A DNA stretch of 64,000 nt from Clostridia bacterium (GCA_017516765.1 JAFXBE010000033.1:1-64000), one strand, 5' to 3'. Positions 18,506 to 27,278 are shown, counted from the first letter of the stretch. Numbers and translations are program-made. Notes: generated by a model not told the origin, from the letters alone.

Positions 18506-20680
18506 TCAAGCCTGTGCGGAGCTATCCTTCTTGGAGAACAGCTTGCCGATCATCACGAAGCTCTCGGTGAGCACCGTACCCAGCTTCTTGCCGAAGCTCA
18601 TTCCGGCGTAGGTATCGTGAGAAGGCTCCATACGGCCGCCGAACTTGCGGTTCTCCAGATTCTGCCACAGAATGGGAATGATAATGATGATCACGCCCAG
18701 AATATCAGTGATCAGGCTCGGCTCGATGAGCAGCAGACCACCGGCAAGGAACAGAAGCCGCTGCAGCAGGTGGGCATGGCGGGTAAAGTAGCCCTCCAGC
18801 GCCGCCGCAATGCCCAGCATACCGAAGATGGACGTAACGCCAATCTGCAGGATATCGTACCACTGCGCGCCGATAAAGAGCATCTTGTTGTTGAAAACAA
18901 AGATGTACGGCACGATGAAGGCAGCGATGGCCAGCTTAACAGCATTAAGACCGGTCTTGAAGGGATCGCTCTTGGCGATGGCGGAGCCTGCCATGGCAGC
19001 CAACGCCACCGGCGGGGTGATGTCGGCGATGATGCCAAAGTAGAACACGAACAGGTGGGCAGCCAGAATATCGCAGCCCACTACCTTCATAACCGTACCC
19101 GCCATAATGGTAGAGGTGATCAGGTAGTTGGCGGTGGTGGGAACGCCCATGCCCAGAATGATGGAGGCCAGCATGGTGAAGATGAGCGTCAGATACTGGT
19201 TGCCGCCGGCAAGAGCGGTCAGGCTGTTGCCCAGCGTAAGGCCGATGCCGGTCAGGGTGATCATACCCACAATGATACCGGCCATGCCGCAAGCCACGGC
19301 GACGCCCAGCACGCTGCGGGAGCCCTTGTCCAGAGAAGCCACGATGTCGATACCGGTCTGCACCGCCACATCACCGGCGATCTTGGCGGCATTCACCTTT
19401 TCCTGGCGCTCCTTACGGGCTTCGATGGCGCCGTTGATGCCGATGATCAGGTGACGGATGATGTCGCAGATCACGCAGGTGGCAATACCCACCAGAGCGG
19501 CAAACACGGGGGTGTAGCCCATGGACAGGAAGCACACGATCACGATCAGGGGGAGGATCAGATAGCCGCTTTTCTTGATGAGCGGGATGAAGGGAGGCAG
19601 ATCCTTCTTGTCCATACCTACCAGACCGTACTTACGGGCTTCAAACTCGATGATGATGTAGATACCCACAAAGTAGAGAATAGCGGGGATCAGGGCAGCC
19701 TTGACCACTTCCATGTAGGGAACGCCGACAGATTCGGCCATCAGGAAAGCAGCTGCGCCCATAACAGGGGGCATGATCTGACCGCCGGTGGAGGCGGTAG
19801 CCTCAACAGCAGCGGCAAACTCCTTGCGGTAGCCCAGCTTTTTCATCATCGGGATGGTGAAGGAGCCGGAGCCGACGGTATTGGCAACAGAGCTGCCGGA
19901 AACGGTGCCTTCCAGCGCGCTGGCAAGCACGGCCACCTTGGCGGGACCGCCGCGCTTGTGACCGGCGATGGCATTGGCAAAGTCGATAAAGAAGTTGCCC
20001 ACCTCGGTGCGCTCCAGGAACGCGCCGAAGAGAACGAACAGGTAGATAAACGTAGCGGATGCGCCAAGGGGCGTACCCATAATACCCTCGGTGGTGTACA
20101 CCAGCTGGGTGATGATGCGCTTCACCTTGAAGCCGCGGTGCTGCAGACCGCCGGGCATGTACTTGCCGAAATAGGCATAAAGGATAAACACACCGGCGAC
20201 CACCATGATGGGCAGACCCACCACACGGCGGCAGCACTCAAACAGCAGAACGATCAGAATACCGCCCACCCACAGGTCGAGAACGGTGTTCTTGTTGATG
20301 CGGTTGGCAAGCTCCACATGCTGGAGCGCAATATACAGACAAACGCCCATAGCCAGTGCCGACAGGAAAATATCATAGATCGGCAGGGTATCGCGCCGTG
20401 CTTTCTTGCTGATAGGGTAGATCAGGAAGACCAGCATCATAACAAAGCCCAGATGCAGGGGGCGGAGCTGGGTAGCTGCAATGCGACCGGTAAATGCGCT
20501 GTAGAGCTGCACGGCAGCAAACAGCAGGCTGAGGATGAATACCAGCCACTTGGCAGGGCCGGTGAGATGACGGGTGACCGATTCGCGGTCGTACTTTTCC
20601 ATGATCGCCTGAACATCGTCCTGAATGTTGGCATCATTCACAACGGGTTCGGTGTTCACGTTCTTGGTTTCGTTGCTCAA
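18506..20680 (-). CDS. TRAP transporter permease, fused 4TM/12TM (TAXI type)
   Basis: A 724-residue membrane protein in which the small and large TRAP permease subunits are fused, as in the TAXI subfamily. About 16 to 18 hydrophobic segments run from residue 45 to 690. Family segments include GSVANTVGSGSFTIPMMKKLG and GMGVPTTANYLI. It imports an organic acid or related anion using an ion gradient with the periplasmic-type binding protein encoded upstream. The start is taken as TTG at 20680: GAGGAGG lies 8 bases before it. The next ATG upstream overlaps that RBS. A charged N-terminal tail of about 40 residues precedes the first helix. Substrate not predictable. Confidence 0.92.
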   Translation of the reverse strand: MSNETKNVNTEPVVNDANIQDDVQAIMEKYDRESVTRHLTGPAKWLVFILSLLFAAVQLYSAFTGRIAATQLRPLHLGFVMMLVFLIYPISKKARRDTLPIYDIFLSALAMGVCLYIALQHVELANRINKNTVLDLWVGGILIVLLFECCRRVVGLPIMVVAGVFILYAYFGKYMPGGLQHRGFKVKRIITQLVYTTEGIMGTPLGASATFIYLFVLFGAFLERTEVGNFFIDFANAIAGHKRGGPAKVAVLASALEGTVSGSSVANTVGSGSFTIPMMKKLGYRKEFAAAVEATASTGGQIMPPVMGAAAFLMAESVGVPYMEVVKAALIPAILYFVGIYIIIEFEARKYGLVGMDKKDLPPFIPLIKKSGYLILPLIVIVCFLSMGYTPVFAALVGIATCVICDIIRHLIIGINGAIEARKERQEKVNAAKIAGDVAVQTGIDIVASLDKGSRSVLGVAVACGMAGIIVGMITLTGIGLTLGNSLTALAGGNQYLTLIFTMLASIILGMGVPTTANYLITSTIMAGTVMKVVGCDILAAHLFVFYFGIIADITPPVALAAMAGSAIAKSDPFKTGLNAVKLAIAAFIVPYIFVFNNKMLFIGAQWYDILQIGVTSIFGMLGIAAALEGYFTRHAHLLQRLLFLAGGLLLIEPSLITDILGVIIIIIPILWQNLENRKFGGRMEPSHDTYAGMSFGKKLGTVLTESFVMIGKLFSKKDSSAQA

Positions 20681-20783
20681 CGGATTTACCTCCTCTGTCT
20701 TTTTTCGTCTTGGGCGCACGTGGCGCGGCGGGAATACATGCGCCTTTGGGCAAAAGCGGACAATGGTTCCTGCGCAAAATCAA

Positions 20784-20842
20784 GGCGGCGCAAGCGCCGC
20801 CTCAACAAAAACCTTGCCCGGGTTGCACGGCAGCCCGGGCAA
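20784..20842 (-). terminator. Intra-operon double hairpin between binding protein and permease
   Basis: Two stems lie in the 180-base gap. The first on the minus strand is TTGCCCGGG/CCCGGGCAA (20814-20842) followed by GGTTTTTG, terminator-like. The second is GGCGGCGC/GCGCCGCC (20784-20801) followed by TTGATTTT. Partial termination here would give more binding protein than permease. Confidence 0.65.
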
Positions 20843-20860
20843 AGCAATTATGTCGGTAGC

Positions 20861-21832
20861 TTACTGGGTAACCACGTTGCCTTCGGCATCCAGCAGACCG
20901 ATCTCGGTGTAGTAACGGGCAGCGCCGGGATGCAGGGGCAGCTCACCAACGCCGACGAAAGCGGTATCCTTGGTGATCTCGGCAGCCTTGGCGTGGGTCA
21001 GAATGCCTTCCTGCTCGTACATGGCCTTGGTCATCTGGTAAACCAGTTCCTCGTCCAGGTTGTTGGAGCACACCAGCAGAGCGGTGATGGCGATGCAGTT
21101 GACATCCTCAGCCAGCTCGTAGGTGGCGGCGGGCAGCTTCAGGTTGGCGTAGGTGGGATGAGCGGCAATCAGGGCAGCCACTTCCTCATCGCTGAGGGAG
21201 ATGAGGCGAACGCCCACGGTGCTGGCCAGCTCGGTAACGGCAGCGTTGGGGATACCGGCGCAAACGAAAGCGGCGTCGATCTGCTTGTTCTTCAGGCCGT
21301 CAGCGCTTTCGGAGAAGCTCAGGTACTGGGCATCGATATCGTCCAGCGTGAGACCGGCAGCCTCCAGCACATGCAGAGCATTGGTGTACACGCCGGAACC
21401 GGCAGCGCCGATGGAAATGCTCTTGCCCTTGAAGTCGGCGATGGACTGGATGTCGGAATCGGCACGGACGACGATCTGCACATACTCGGCATACAGGGAG
21501 GAGATAACGGAGAAGCTGGTGATCTGCTCGCCCTCGAAGGAGTCGGTGCCGGTGTAGGCGAAGTAAGAAACGTCGTTCTGGACGGTGCCCAGCTCGGCTT
21601 CTTCGCCATCGATGAGGCGCAGGTTGTCGGCGGAGCCGCCGGTGGCCTGAGCAGAAGCGTTTACATCAGGGATAACGGTGTTGAACAGGTTGGCCAGATC
21701 GCCGCCCAGAGGATAGTAGGTGCCGCTGGTACCGCCGGTGGCGATGCTGAGGAAGGTGGCGGCGCTGGCAGAAGCAGCCAGGGATACCAGCATTACCGCA
21801 ACCAGAAGCATAGAGAGAATGCGCTTTTTCAT
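20861..21832 (-). CDS. TAXI family TRAP transporter solute-binding subunit
   Basis: A 323-residue exported binding protein of the TAXI family. A signal peptide is evident (MKKRILSMLLVAVMLVSLAA then ASAATF), without a clear lipobox cysteine. The mature start FLSIATGGTSGTYYPLGG is the family hallmark, and GKSISIGAAGSGVYTNA is the second. It captures the substrate outside the membrane and hands it to the fused permease encoded downstream. The ATG at 21832 has GGAGG 7 bases upstream. Substrate unknown; glutamate-like anions are the known case in some family members. Confidence 0.93.
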   Translation of the reverse strand: MKKRILSMLLVAVMLVSLAASASAATFLSIATGGTSGTYYPLGGDLANLFNTVIPDVNASAQATGGSADNLRLIDGEEAELGTVQNDVSYFAYTGTDSFEGEQITSFSVISSLYAEYVQIVVRADSDIQSIADFKGKSISIGAAGSGVYTNALHVLEAAGLTLDDIDAQYLSFSESADGLKNKQIDAAFVCAGIPNAAVTELASTVGVRLISLSDEEVAALIAAHPTYANLKLPAATYELAEDVNCIAITALLVCSNNLDEELVYQMTKAMYEQEGILTHAKAAEITKDTAFVGVGELPLHPGAARYYTEIGLLDAEGNVVTQ

Positions 21833-21875
21833 GTGAATTCCTCCATAATAAAGTAGTCGTAGATACGCTGTCCGT

Positions 21876-21881
21876 ATTATA
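21876..21881 (-). promoter_or_regulatory. -10 element upstream of the TAXI-TRAP operon
   Basis: A perfect TATAAT on the minus strand, 44 bases before the start codon. The region where the -35 should lie has only a weak match (TTCCAT/TCCATT), so activation by a regulator is possible. Confidence 0.5.
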
Positions 21882-21963
21882 GCATTTCCGTCTTTGGGAA
21901 TGGAAGGGCAAATACAACTTAAAAACATTGTCCCAGCACATGACAAACATTTACAAATCCCGC

Positions 21964-21992
21964 TTGCAAGCTTCTTTTGCTTCTGCTATACT
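21964..21992 (+). promoter_or_regulatory. Promoter of the SH3-like secreted protein gene
   Basis: TTGCAA (21964-21969), a 17-base spacer and TATACT (21987-21992), 52 bases before the ATG at 22045. Divergent from the TRAP promoter. Confidence 0.7.
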
Positions 21993-22044
21993 TACAATAG
22001 TTGCAATGCGTTCCCATTATTCGATCTTCTTAAGGAGAATGCCT

Positions 22045-22902
22045 ATGAAAACCCACCGTTTCTTTGCTTTTTTTCTGTGCATCTGTCTTGTGCTGGCAGC
22101 CGTACCTGCGTTGGCAGCCTCCTACCCCACCCAGCTGACCATGCGCCTTTCCACCCGTACAGGTCCATCTGCCTCCTACACCGAACCCGGAACGTTTTTC
22201 AGCGACTGGGAGGGGGTAACGGTCAATGCACTTTCCAAGGCGCAGGGCAACGGTGTCTGGTGGGTGCAGGTGGAATTCACCTACGGAGGGCAGATGTACC
22301 GTGCCTATACCGGTGCAAAGCGCATCAGTCTTGATCCTTCCGTGCTGCCTGCCGAAGAGACCCTCGGCGTAGCCACCCTGAGCAATGTGAACGTTTCCGG
22401 ACGCTACGGCCCCGGCAACCACTACGCCTCCATCCCCGATGCGCTGCCCGCTTATGCCGACGGCAGCATCATCGCCTACGAAAACAACTGGGTGCAGTTC
22501 GACTTTACCGACAGCAACACCGGCATGAAACGCCGTGTATGGCTCCCTGCCGACAAGCTGAGCATCAACTGGTACGGCGGTCAGCCCAGCCAGAGCACGC
22601 CTAACTACAACAACCCCAACTACAACAACCCCAACTACAGCAACAGCATCTATTATTCCGGCGACGGCACTTGGTGCGAGCTGCAGGAACATAACCTGCC
22701 GGGCACCTATTCCTACATGAACATCCACCTGTACGGATACCGCCACTTCTATAACGTACCCGTATACATGCAGGGCAGAACCTTCGGCTATTTCCAGCAC
22801 GAAAACGCCAGCGGCTTTGCGGCATTCATGGGCGACAGTCTCTACATCGAGATCACCGTCCCCGGGCTGTGCGACGCTGTGGGCATCTACCTCGGTAAGT
22901 AA
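22045..22902 (+). CDS. Secreted protein with two SH3-like modules
   Basis: A 285-residue exported protein with a signal peptide (MKTHRFFAFFLCICLVLAAV, then PALAAS). The mature part has two bacterial SH3-like stretches: LTMRLSTRTGPSASYTE near residue 32 and ATLSNVNVSGRYGPGNHYAS near 112. Such modules bind cell wall peptides or glycans. A low-complexity linker of repeated NPNYN units follows near residues 190-202, then a C-terminal beta-rich domain that I do not recognise. RBS AAGGAG 8 bases before the ATG. It may be attached non-covalently to the wall. It is followed by paired hairpins and then a glycosidase gene; no functional link is evident. Confidence 0.8.
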   Translation: MKTHRFFAFFLCICLVLAAVPALAASYPTQLTMRLSTRTGPSASYTEPGTFFSDWEGVTVNALSKAQGNGVWWVQVEFTYGGQMYRAYTGAKRISLDPSVLPAEETLGVATLSNVNVSGRYGPGNHYASIPDALPAYADGSIIAYENNWVQFDFTDSNTGMKRRVWLPADKLSINWYGGQPSQSTPNYNNPNYNNPNYSNSIYYSGDGTWCELQEHNLPGTYSYMNIHLYGYRHFYNVPVYMQGRTFGYFQHENASGFAAFMGDSLYIEITVPGLCDAVGIYLGK

Positions 22903-22908
22903 AATATG

Positions 22909-22964
22909 GAACGCGCTCCTGTTTTTCTCAGGGGCGCGTTCTTATGCAGTAAGGAGAACGCGCC
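22909..22964 (+). promoter_or_regulatory. Two mutually exclusive hairpins before the GH63-like gene
   Basis: Hairpin 1 pairs GAACGCGC (22909-22916) with GCGCGTTC (22934-22941). Hairpin 2 pairs GGCGCGTTCT (22933-22942) with AGAACGCGCC (22955-22964), the last arm lying directly between the AAGGAG ribosome site (22951-22956) and the ATG at 22965. The middle arm is shared, so only one can form. Hairpin 2 would cover part of the ribosome site. Confidence 0.6.
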
Positions 22965-24824
22965 ATGGATTACCGCAGTATGAAGGAAGCCTATCTGAAG
23001 GGCTGGCACACATGGAATGTGCGCAGCGTACTTTCCCATGTGCATATGCCGGACGGCTTTGCGCTGAACATCGCCTTCAAGGAATACCGGGAAGGGCACT
23101 ACCTGAAGGAAACGCTTGTAGGACGTTTTGACAACGAATACCGCCGCCAACCCTCCGAGATCGCCTTTCCCGGAATCCACGCCTTTGACGGCAGCTACAC
23201 CGAAATGCGTCTGCAATGGTGCGGGATGGAGATCCTTGTGGAATCTGCCGTCGAGGAGGATGAGCTTGTACTGCTGATCACTCCGGTACAAAAGCAGGTA
23301 CGCCCTGCCATGCTGGTGGTGGAGGGCGGCTTCCTGTGGGGCAAGCCCGGCTGGGTGGTGCAGGACGGGCAGCAGCTTACCGCACGCAGCCCCGCTGGGA
23401 TGCGGAGGGTCTTTATTACCGGTACACCCATGTATGATCCCAACATTCCCGTGCAGACCGCCTGCCTGTGTGCCGTGCTGGACAGCCCCATCGCCGTTTC
23501 CACCGGCAAAGCGCGCACAGTCGAAGAGGCGCGGAAGCTGATCGGCGCAAAGCGGGACGCACACGATAGCAAATGCGCCCGCTACGGCGCGCTTGCCGGT
23601 ATGTATGAAGCCATGGAATCCGCTTTGGGCTGGGATACCATCTATGATGCCAAAGGCGACCGGATCATCTCTCCCGTCAGCCGTTTGTGGAGCATTTCCT
23701 CCGGCGGCTATGTGCTTTTCTGCTGGGACAATTTCTTTGCGGGCTTTATGGCAAGCATGGGCAGCAAGGAACTGGGCTACAGCAATCTGCGGGAGATCCT
23801 GCGGGAGCAGACTGCCGATGGATTCGTACCCAACCTGGCCTACGCCACCGGACAGGTGAGCGCAGACCGTTCCCAGCCGCCGGTGGGCAGCGCGATGCTG
23901 CTGGAGGCATACCGCATCCACAGGGAAAAATGGATCGTGGAAGAGATGTACGACGGTCTGCTGCGCTGGAACAGCTGGTTTACCGACAACCGCATGAACG
24001 AAAGTGGCGCACTGTGCTGGGGCAGCAACGCCATCCCGGTGCTCTACGGCAACCGTTGGGAAACCGAAGGCGTACACGCCACCTACGGCGCAGCCTTGGA
24101 AAGCGGTCTGGACAACTCCCCCATGTATGATGACATTCCCTTCGATAAGACAAGCAACCGCCTGTTTTTGGAGGATGTCGGGCTGACCGGTCTATTCATT
24201 CTGGATTGCCGCAGCCTGATGGAACTGGCGCGGTTGATCGGGCGGGAGGAAGATCTGCCGGAGCTGCGCCGTCGCATGGATGCCGCGCGCAAGGGTCTGG
24301 AAGGGCTGTGGGATGAAGAGAACGGCTTCTACTACAATCGGCGCACCGATACCGGCGAGTTCTCCCGCCGCATCTCCCCCACCAACTTCTATGCACTTTT
24401 CAGCCCGGATGTAAGCCCCGAGCGGCAGCGGCGCATGGCGGATGAGCATTATTACAACCCCGATGAATTCTACGGGGACTGGATGCTGCCATCCATCGCC
24501 CGGAACGACCCTGCCTTCCCCGATCAGAACTACTGGCGCGGACGGGTCTGGGCGCCGCTGAACTTTCTTGTTTATCTTGCTCTGTGCCGAACGGAGCTTG
24601 AAGACGTGCGGCAGGATCTGGCGAAGAAATCCGCAGATCTGTTTATGAAGGAATGGACAGAGCACCGGCATGTGCACGAAAACTACTCTGCCATTACCGG
24701 CGAAGGCTGTGACCATGGCAACAGCGACAAATTCTATCACTGGGGTGCGCTGTTGTGCGCCGTAGCACTGGCAGATGCCGGGTTTATCCCCGGACTGGGA
24801 CAGCCGCTGGACGATGAGGCTTAA
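22965..24824 (+). CDS. GH63-like glycosidase (trehalase/glucosidase superfamily)
   Basis: A 619-residue (alpha/alpha)6-barrel enzyme resembling GH63 and mannosylglycerate-hydrolase-type proteins. Residues 1-200 form an N-terminal beta domain; the barrel begins near 205. Landmarks: FCWDNFFAGF at 252-261, and ESGLDNSPMYDD around 379-390, where D383 matches the catalytic acid in the ESGxDNSP motif. The C-terminal motifs are RGRVWAPLNFLVYLAL and ENYSAITGEG followed by FYHWGALL, the latter glutamate being the likely base. No signal peptide, so probably intracellular. The specific sugar linkage cannot be assigned. Confidence 0.8.
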   Translation: MDYRSMKEAYLKGWHTWNVRSVLSHVHMPDGFALNIAFKEYREGHYLKETLVGRFDNEYRRQPSEIAFPGIHAFDGSYTEMRLQWCGMEILVESAVEEDELVLLITPVQKQVRPAMLVVEGGFLWGKPGWVVQDGQQLTARSPAGMRRVFITGTPMYDPNIPVQTACLCAVLDSPIAVSTGKARTVEEARKLIGAKRDAHDSKCARYGALAGMYEAMESALGWDTIYDAKGDRIISPVSRLWSISSGGYVLFCWDNFFAGFMASMGSKELGYSNLREILREQTADGFVPNLAYATGQVSADRSQPPVGSAMLLEAYRIHREKWIVEEMYDGLLRWNSWFTDNRMNESGALCWGSNAIPVLYGNRWETEGVHATYGAALESGLDNSPMYDDIPFDKTSNRLFLEDVGLTGLFILDCRSLMELARLIGREEDLPELRRRMDAARKGLEGLWDEENGFYYNRRTDTGEFSRRISPTNFYALFSPDVSPERQRRMADEHYYNPDEFYGDWMLPSIARNDPAFPDQNYWRGRVWAPLNFLVYLALCRTELEDVRQDLAKKSADLFMKEWTEHRHVHENYSAITGEGCDHGNSDKFYHWGALLCAVALADAGFIPGLGQPLDDEA

Positions 24825-24843
24825 TCTGGGAAAACAGAAAAAG

Positions 24844-24880
24844 AGGCTCTGCATTGCCGTTTTCAGACAGTGCAGAGCCT
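24844..24880. terminator. Bidirectional terminator between convergent genes
   Basis: Perfect 10-base stem AGGCTCTGCA / TGCAGAGCCT followed by TCTTTCCGTT on the plus strand; on the minus strand CTTTTTCTGTTTTC follows. It serves the GH63-like gene and the leftward LytTR operon. Confidence 0.85.
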
Positions 24881-24888
24881 TCTTTCCG

Positions 24889-25578
24889 TTATTTTCGTTT
24901 TATCAGACAGAGCAACCCGCCAAAGGTGAGTACGGAGCCCAAGCCCATATTCGCCATGCCCAGTGCATTCACAAATGCCGAGGGCGGCAGAAGCATGGGC
25001 AGGGCATTCAGAACCAGCGTTCCCGTAAGAGGATTGAGTACCGCCGCCCAGCGGGGCAGATCCGTCTTTTTCCGCACCACCGCCGCAAACAGAGCAATGC
25101 ACATTGCATAATAGACCGGCATAAACACAACGCTGACCGGCATTACCATCCAAAGCGCAAAATCCATCAGAGGCCGGGGCAGGACGGCGACGGAAAAATC
25201 CACCATGCGGCAAAGGAACATGAGCGCAACACAGACCACATGCACAATGCCGCCCAGAAAGCCCGTGGCGGCTGCGCCAACACGGATAATGCCCGCAGTT
25301 CCTGGACTGTCACCGGCCTCCACCAGCTTTGCGCAGCCTTGAAAACCGTAATACTGCAGCGGGATACACACCCCGCCCACCAGTGCGCCTGCAGCCAGCT
25401 GCCACAGCTGCAGATCCGCGCTGCCCATCATCATCCCCAGAAGACCGGTTGGGTCGTTGGCAACTTTGGGATACACGACCCAGCCGATGGGCAATTCGCC
25501 GCCCAGTACCGTGGCAACAGACGCTACCAGACCGATCAGAAGCAGACGGCGGGTTTGGGTTTCCTCGTGAACGCTCAT
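24889..25578 (-). CDS. Predicted six-helix membrane protein of unknown function
   Basis: A 229-residue integral membrane protein with about six hydrophobic segments (12-32, 58-82, 95-125, 135-165, 185-205, 205-225). I do not recognise a defined function; it may belong to a DUF family of Clostridia membrane proteins of this size. It overlaps the stop of the preceding gene by ATGA and is the last gene of a four-gene operon started by a LytTR regulator. Confidence 0.75.
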   Translation of the reverse strand: MSVHEETQTRRLLLIGLVASVATVLGGELPIGWVVYPKVANDPTGLLGMMMGSADLQLWQLAAGALVGGVCIPLQYYGFQGCAKLVEAGDSPGTAGIIRVGAAATGFLGGIVHVVCVALMFLCRMVDFSVAVLPRPLMDFALWMVMPVSVVFMPVYYAMCIALFAAVVRKKTDLPRWAAVLNPLTGTLVLNALPMLLPPSAFVNALGMANMGLGSVLTFGGLLCLIKRK

Positions 25579-26204
25579 TCCTGTTCTCCCATTACATAAA
25601 GTCTGAAATCGCAGCAGCTGCCGCCCTCACCCAGGGTTTGGGTGCGCGCCCACACCAGCTTTGGATGCAGGTTGCCGTAGGTGATGTCATCCGTCCGACA
25701 GCTGATCCTTGTCAATTCCGGGCAGCCATAGCGGGTACAGGTCTCCAGATAGGGGCATCGGGTCATGTCCACGGCAAAGGGTCGCTCTCCGGGCACAAGG
25801 CGGTAGTCAAACCCGGCATCCCTGCCGAACATGCGATCCAGCATCATGCCGCAGAGTCCGGGCATCAAACGGTACAGACCGGTCTTCATCAATACGCGGA
25901 CAGGCTTTACTGTCTTTTCCACTTCCGTGAACGCCCACTCCTCTACAAACTGCATAGCCTCTTCACGGCTGCCTGTACAGCGCAGAGCGGCTTCATAGAG
26001 AGCGATCATGGGCAGAAGCTGTTTCAAATGCATTTGCAGCGCCTTGCCCGCCCCGGCGTTTTCCCTGTACAGCTGTACGCTGCGCTCATAAGCTCCGGGC
26101 AGCGCATCCTGCCAGCCTTTGGCTGCAAAGCCACGCAAAAGCCCTTTGGTAATGGGCATGCGCTCCATGATGCGCCTGCTGTTCTCTGCCGTATTCTTTC
26201 CCAT
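25575..26204 (-). CDS. L-2-amino-thiazoline-4-carboxylate hydrolase family protein
   Basis: A 209-residue protein whose C-terminal half matches the ATC-hydrolase-like family: a cysteine-rich stretch CPYLETCTRYGCPELTR, then DITYGNLHPKLVWARTQTL and GGSCCDFRL. The known member converts thiazoline carboxylate towards cysteine, but most relatives, including those beside regulators in Clostridia, have no tested function, so the name denotes family only. The N-terminal half is helical. The start has GGAGGAATAAGCG directly upstream, which lies inside the end of the DUF3021 gene. Part of the LytTR-led operon. Confidence 0.75.
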   Translation of the reverse strand: MGKNTAENSRRIMERMPITKGLLRGFAAKGWQDALPGAYERSVQLYRENAGAGKALQMHLKQLLPMIALYEAALRCTGSREEAMQFVEEWAFTEVEKTVKPVRVLMKTGLYRLMPGLCGMMLDRMFGRDAGFDYRLVPGERPFAVDMTRCPYLETCTRYGCPELTRISCRTDDITYGNLHPKLVWARTQTLGEGGSCCDFRLYVMGEQE

Positions 26205-26207
26205 CGC

Positions 26208-26678
26208 TTATTCCTCCCCCACTCCGCTGTTCCGTTGCTGGAATGCGTGCAGATCGTCGTTCAGCAGCTTTGCGTCGATCGCTCGCTTGATGGAGCAGAT
26301 CCAGACCGTACAAAGCCCGCAGCACACCATGTAGACAGCAAACAAAACCGTTGCGGTTCCGCTGCCGCCGAACCAACCGCATAAAAAAGCGGTCAGACCG
26401 TATACGATGCCGCTGCCGATGAGTACCGCCCATTGGCGCAGACCAAGCCGATCGATCTGATCAAAATCCGCACGGAGCAACGCCTGCACCCAACCGAACA
26501 GGTAAGCAGCCGCGATCATTCCGGCAATATGCAGGATCTCCGCCTGATGAACGCCGCCCAGCAGTTTGTATACACAATAGTAGAAAAGCATGAGAAAAAA
26601 CGTAAGACAGCAGCGCATCTCCACGCCAATTTTGAGCGTAAGCCATTTTTCCGCAAGCCCCCAAAGACGCTTATTCAT
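26208..26678 (-). CDS. DUF3021-type membrane protein
   Basis: A 156-residue protein with four hydrophobic helices (about 22-42, 50-70, 82-104, 110-130) and charged ends. The combination of size, four helices and position directly downstream of a LytTR-domain gene matches the DUF3021 proteins that typically partner such regulators in Firmicutes and probably modulate them at the membrane (inference from context). It overlaps the regulator gene by 8 bases. Confidence 0.75.
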   Translation of the reverse strand: MNKRLWGLAEKWLTLKIGVEMRCCLTFFLMLFYYCVYKLLGGVHQAEILHIAGMIAAAYLFGWVQALLRADFDQIDRLGLRQWAVLIGSGIVYGLTAFLCGWFGGSGTATVLFAVYMVCCGLCTVWICSIKRAIDAKLLNDDLHAFQQRNSGVGEE

Positions 26679-27120
26679 TGTGTCCGCCCCCTTTCAGGCG
26701 TTTACGGAATTCCGAAGCATAGGTACGGGAGATCAGAATATGCTCTCCGCTTTGCATGGTGGCATCGATCCGGTTGGAAGCAAGGCTCTTGAGCGCCTTT
26801 ACCTTGTCGATATTCAGAATAACAGACTTGGAGCAACGGAAAAAATTGATGCTTCCCAGCAGCATTTCAAGCTGGGCAAGGGTGTATTCCACCCTGACGA
26901 CATCCTGCATGGTATAGAGGAAGGTTCTGCCCTCCACGCTTTCGATGTAGAGGATCTCTGCGGGATCCACCACCAGCTGCATTCCGTCCTTTTCCCCTAC
27001 CAGCCGCTGCTTTGGCGTGCGCAACAGAGACAGAAGCTCCTCCAGCTGCCGGGACATCTCTCTGTAGCGGACGATCACCTCTTCCTCGCCCTGAGAGATC
27101 TGCTCCAAACGAACCTTCAT
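26671..27120 (-). CDS. LytTR-domain DNA-binding protein
   Basis: A 149-residue stand-alone regulator without a receiver domain. Residues 1-50 form a coiled or helical N terminus; residues 50-145 are a LytTR domain with ILYIESVEGRTFLYT, NFFRCSKSVILNI and ISRTYASEFRKRL, the usual sequence landmarks. LytTR domains bind direct repeats near promoters. The start is taken as ATG at 27120, preceded by GAGGTGAGG; a GTG four codons earlier is possible but lies inside that ribosome site. It heads an operon with DUF3021, an ATC-hydrolase-family protein and a membrane protein, and probably controls it. Confidence 0.88.
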   Translation of the reverse strand: MKVRLEQISQGEEEVIVRYREMSRQLEELLSLLRTPKQRLVGEKDGMQLVVDPAEILYIESVEGRTFLYTMQDVVRVEYTLAQLEMLLGSINFFRCSKSVILNIDKVKALKSLASNRIDATMQSGEHILISRTYASEFRKRLKGGGHNE

Positions 27121-27144
27121 TCCTTGCCTCACCTCACAAAGTGC

Positions 27145-27173
27145 ATTGTAAACGCCCGAAAGCGCAATTGCAA
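27145..27173 (-). promoter_or_regulatory. Promoter of the LytTR operon
   Basis: On the minus strand TTGCAA (27168-27173), a 17-base spacer and TACAAT (27145-27150), 25 bases before the ATG. Imperfect repeats just upstream (near 27175-27200) could hold a LytTR site, but I cannot delimit one. Confidence 0.7.
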
Positions 27174-27278
27174 GCCATATACGCCAAGTGACACTTTTTC
27201 GGCCGCCAGATGCACACAGGAGCGCTCATGGCTGAAATCGTTATTTTCTTGTCAGAAGTCAAAACAAAAAGAAGGATA

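Noticed and set aside
18617..21856. 1079-codon plus-strand frame across the TRAP genes
   Set aside because: Same kind of antisense shadow, with low-complexity translation; both underlying genes are well supported on the minus strand.
22600..22650. Tandem repeat considered as a CRISPR-like or satellite repeat
   Set aside because: The repeated unit is coding (NPNYN) inside the SH3-like protein and has no spacers.
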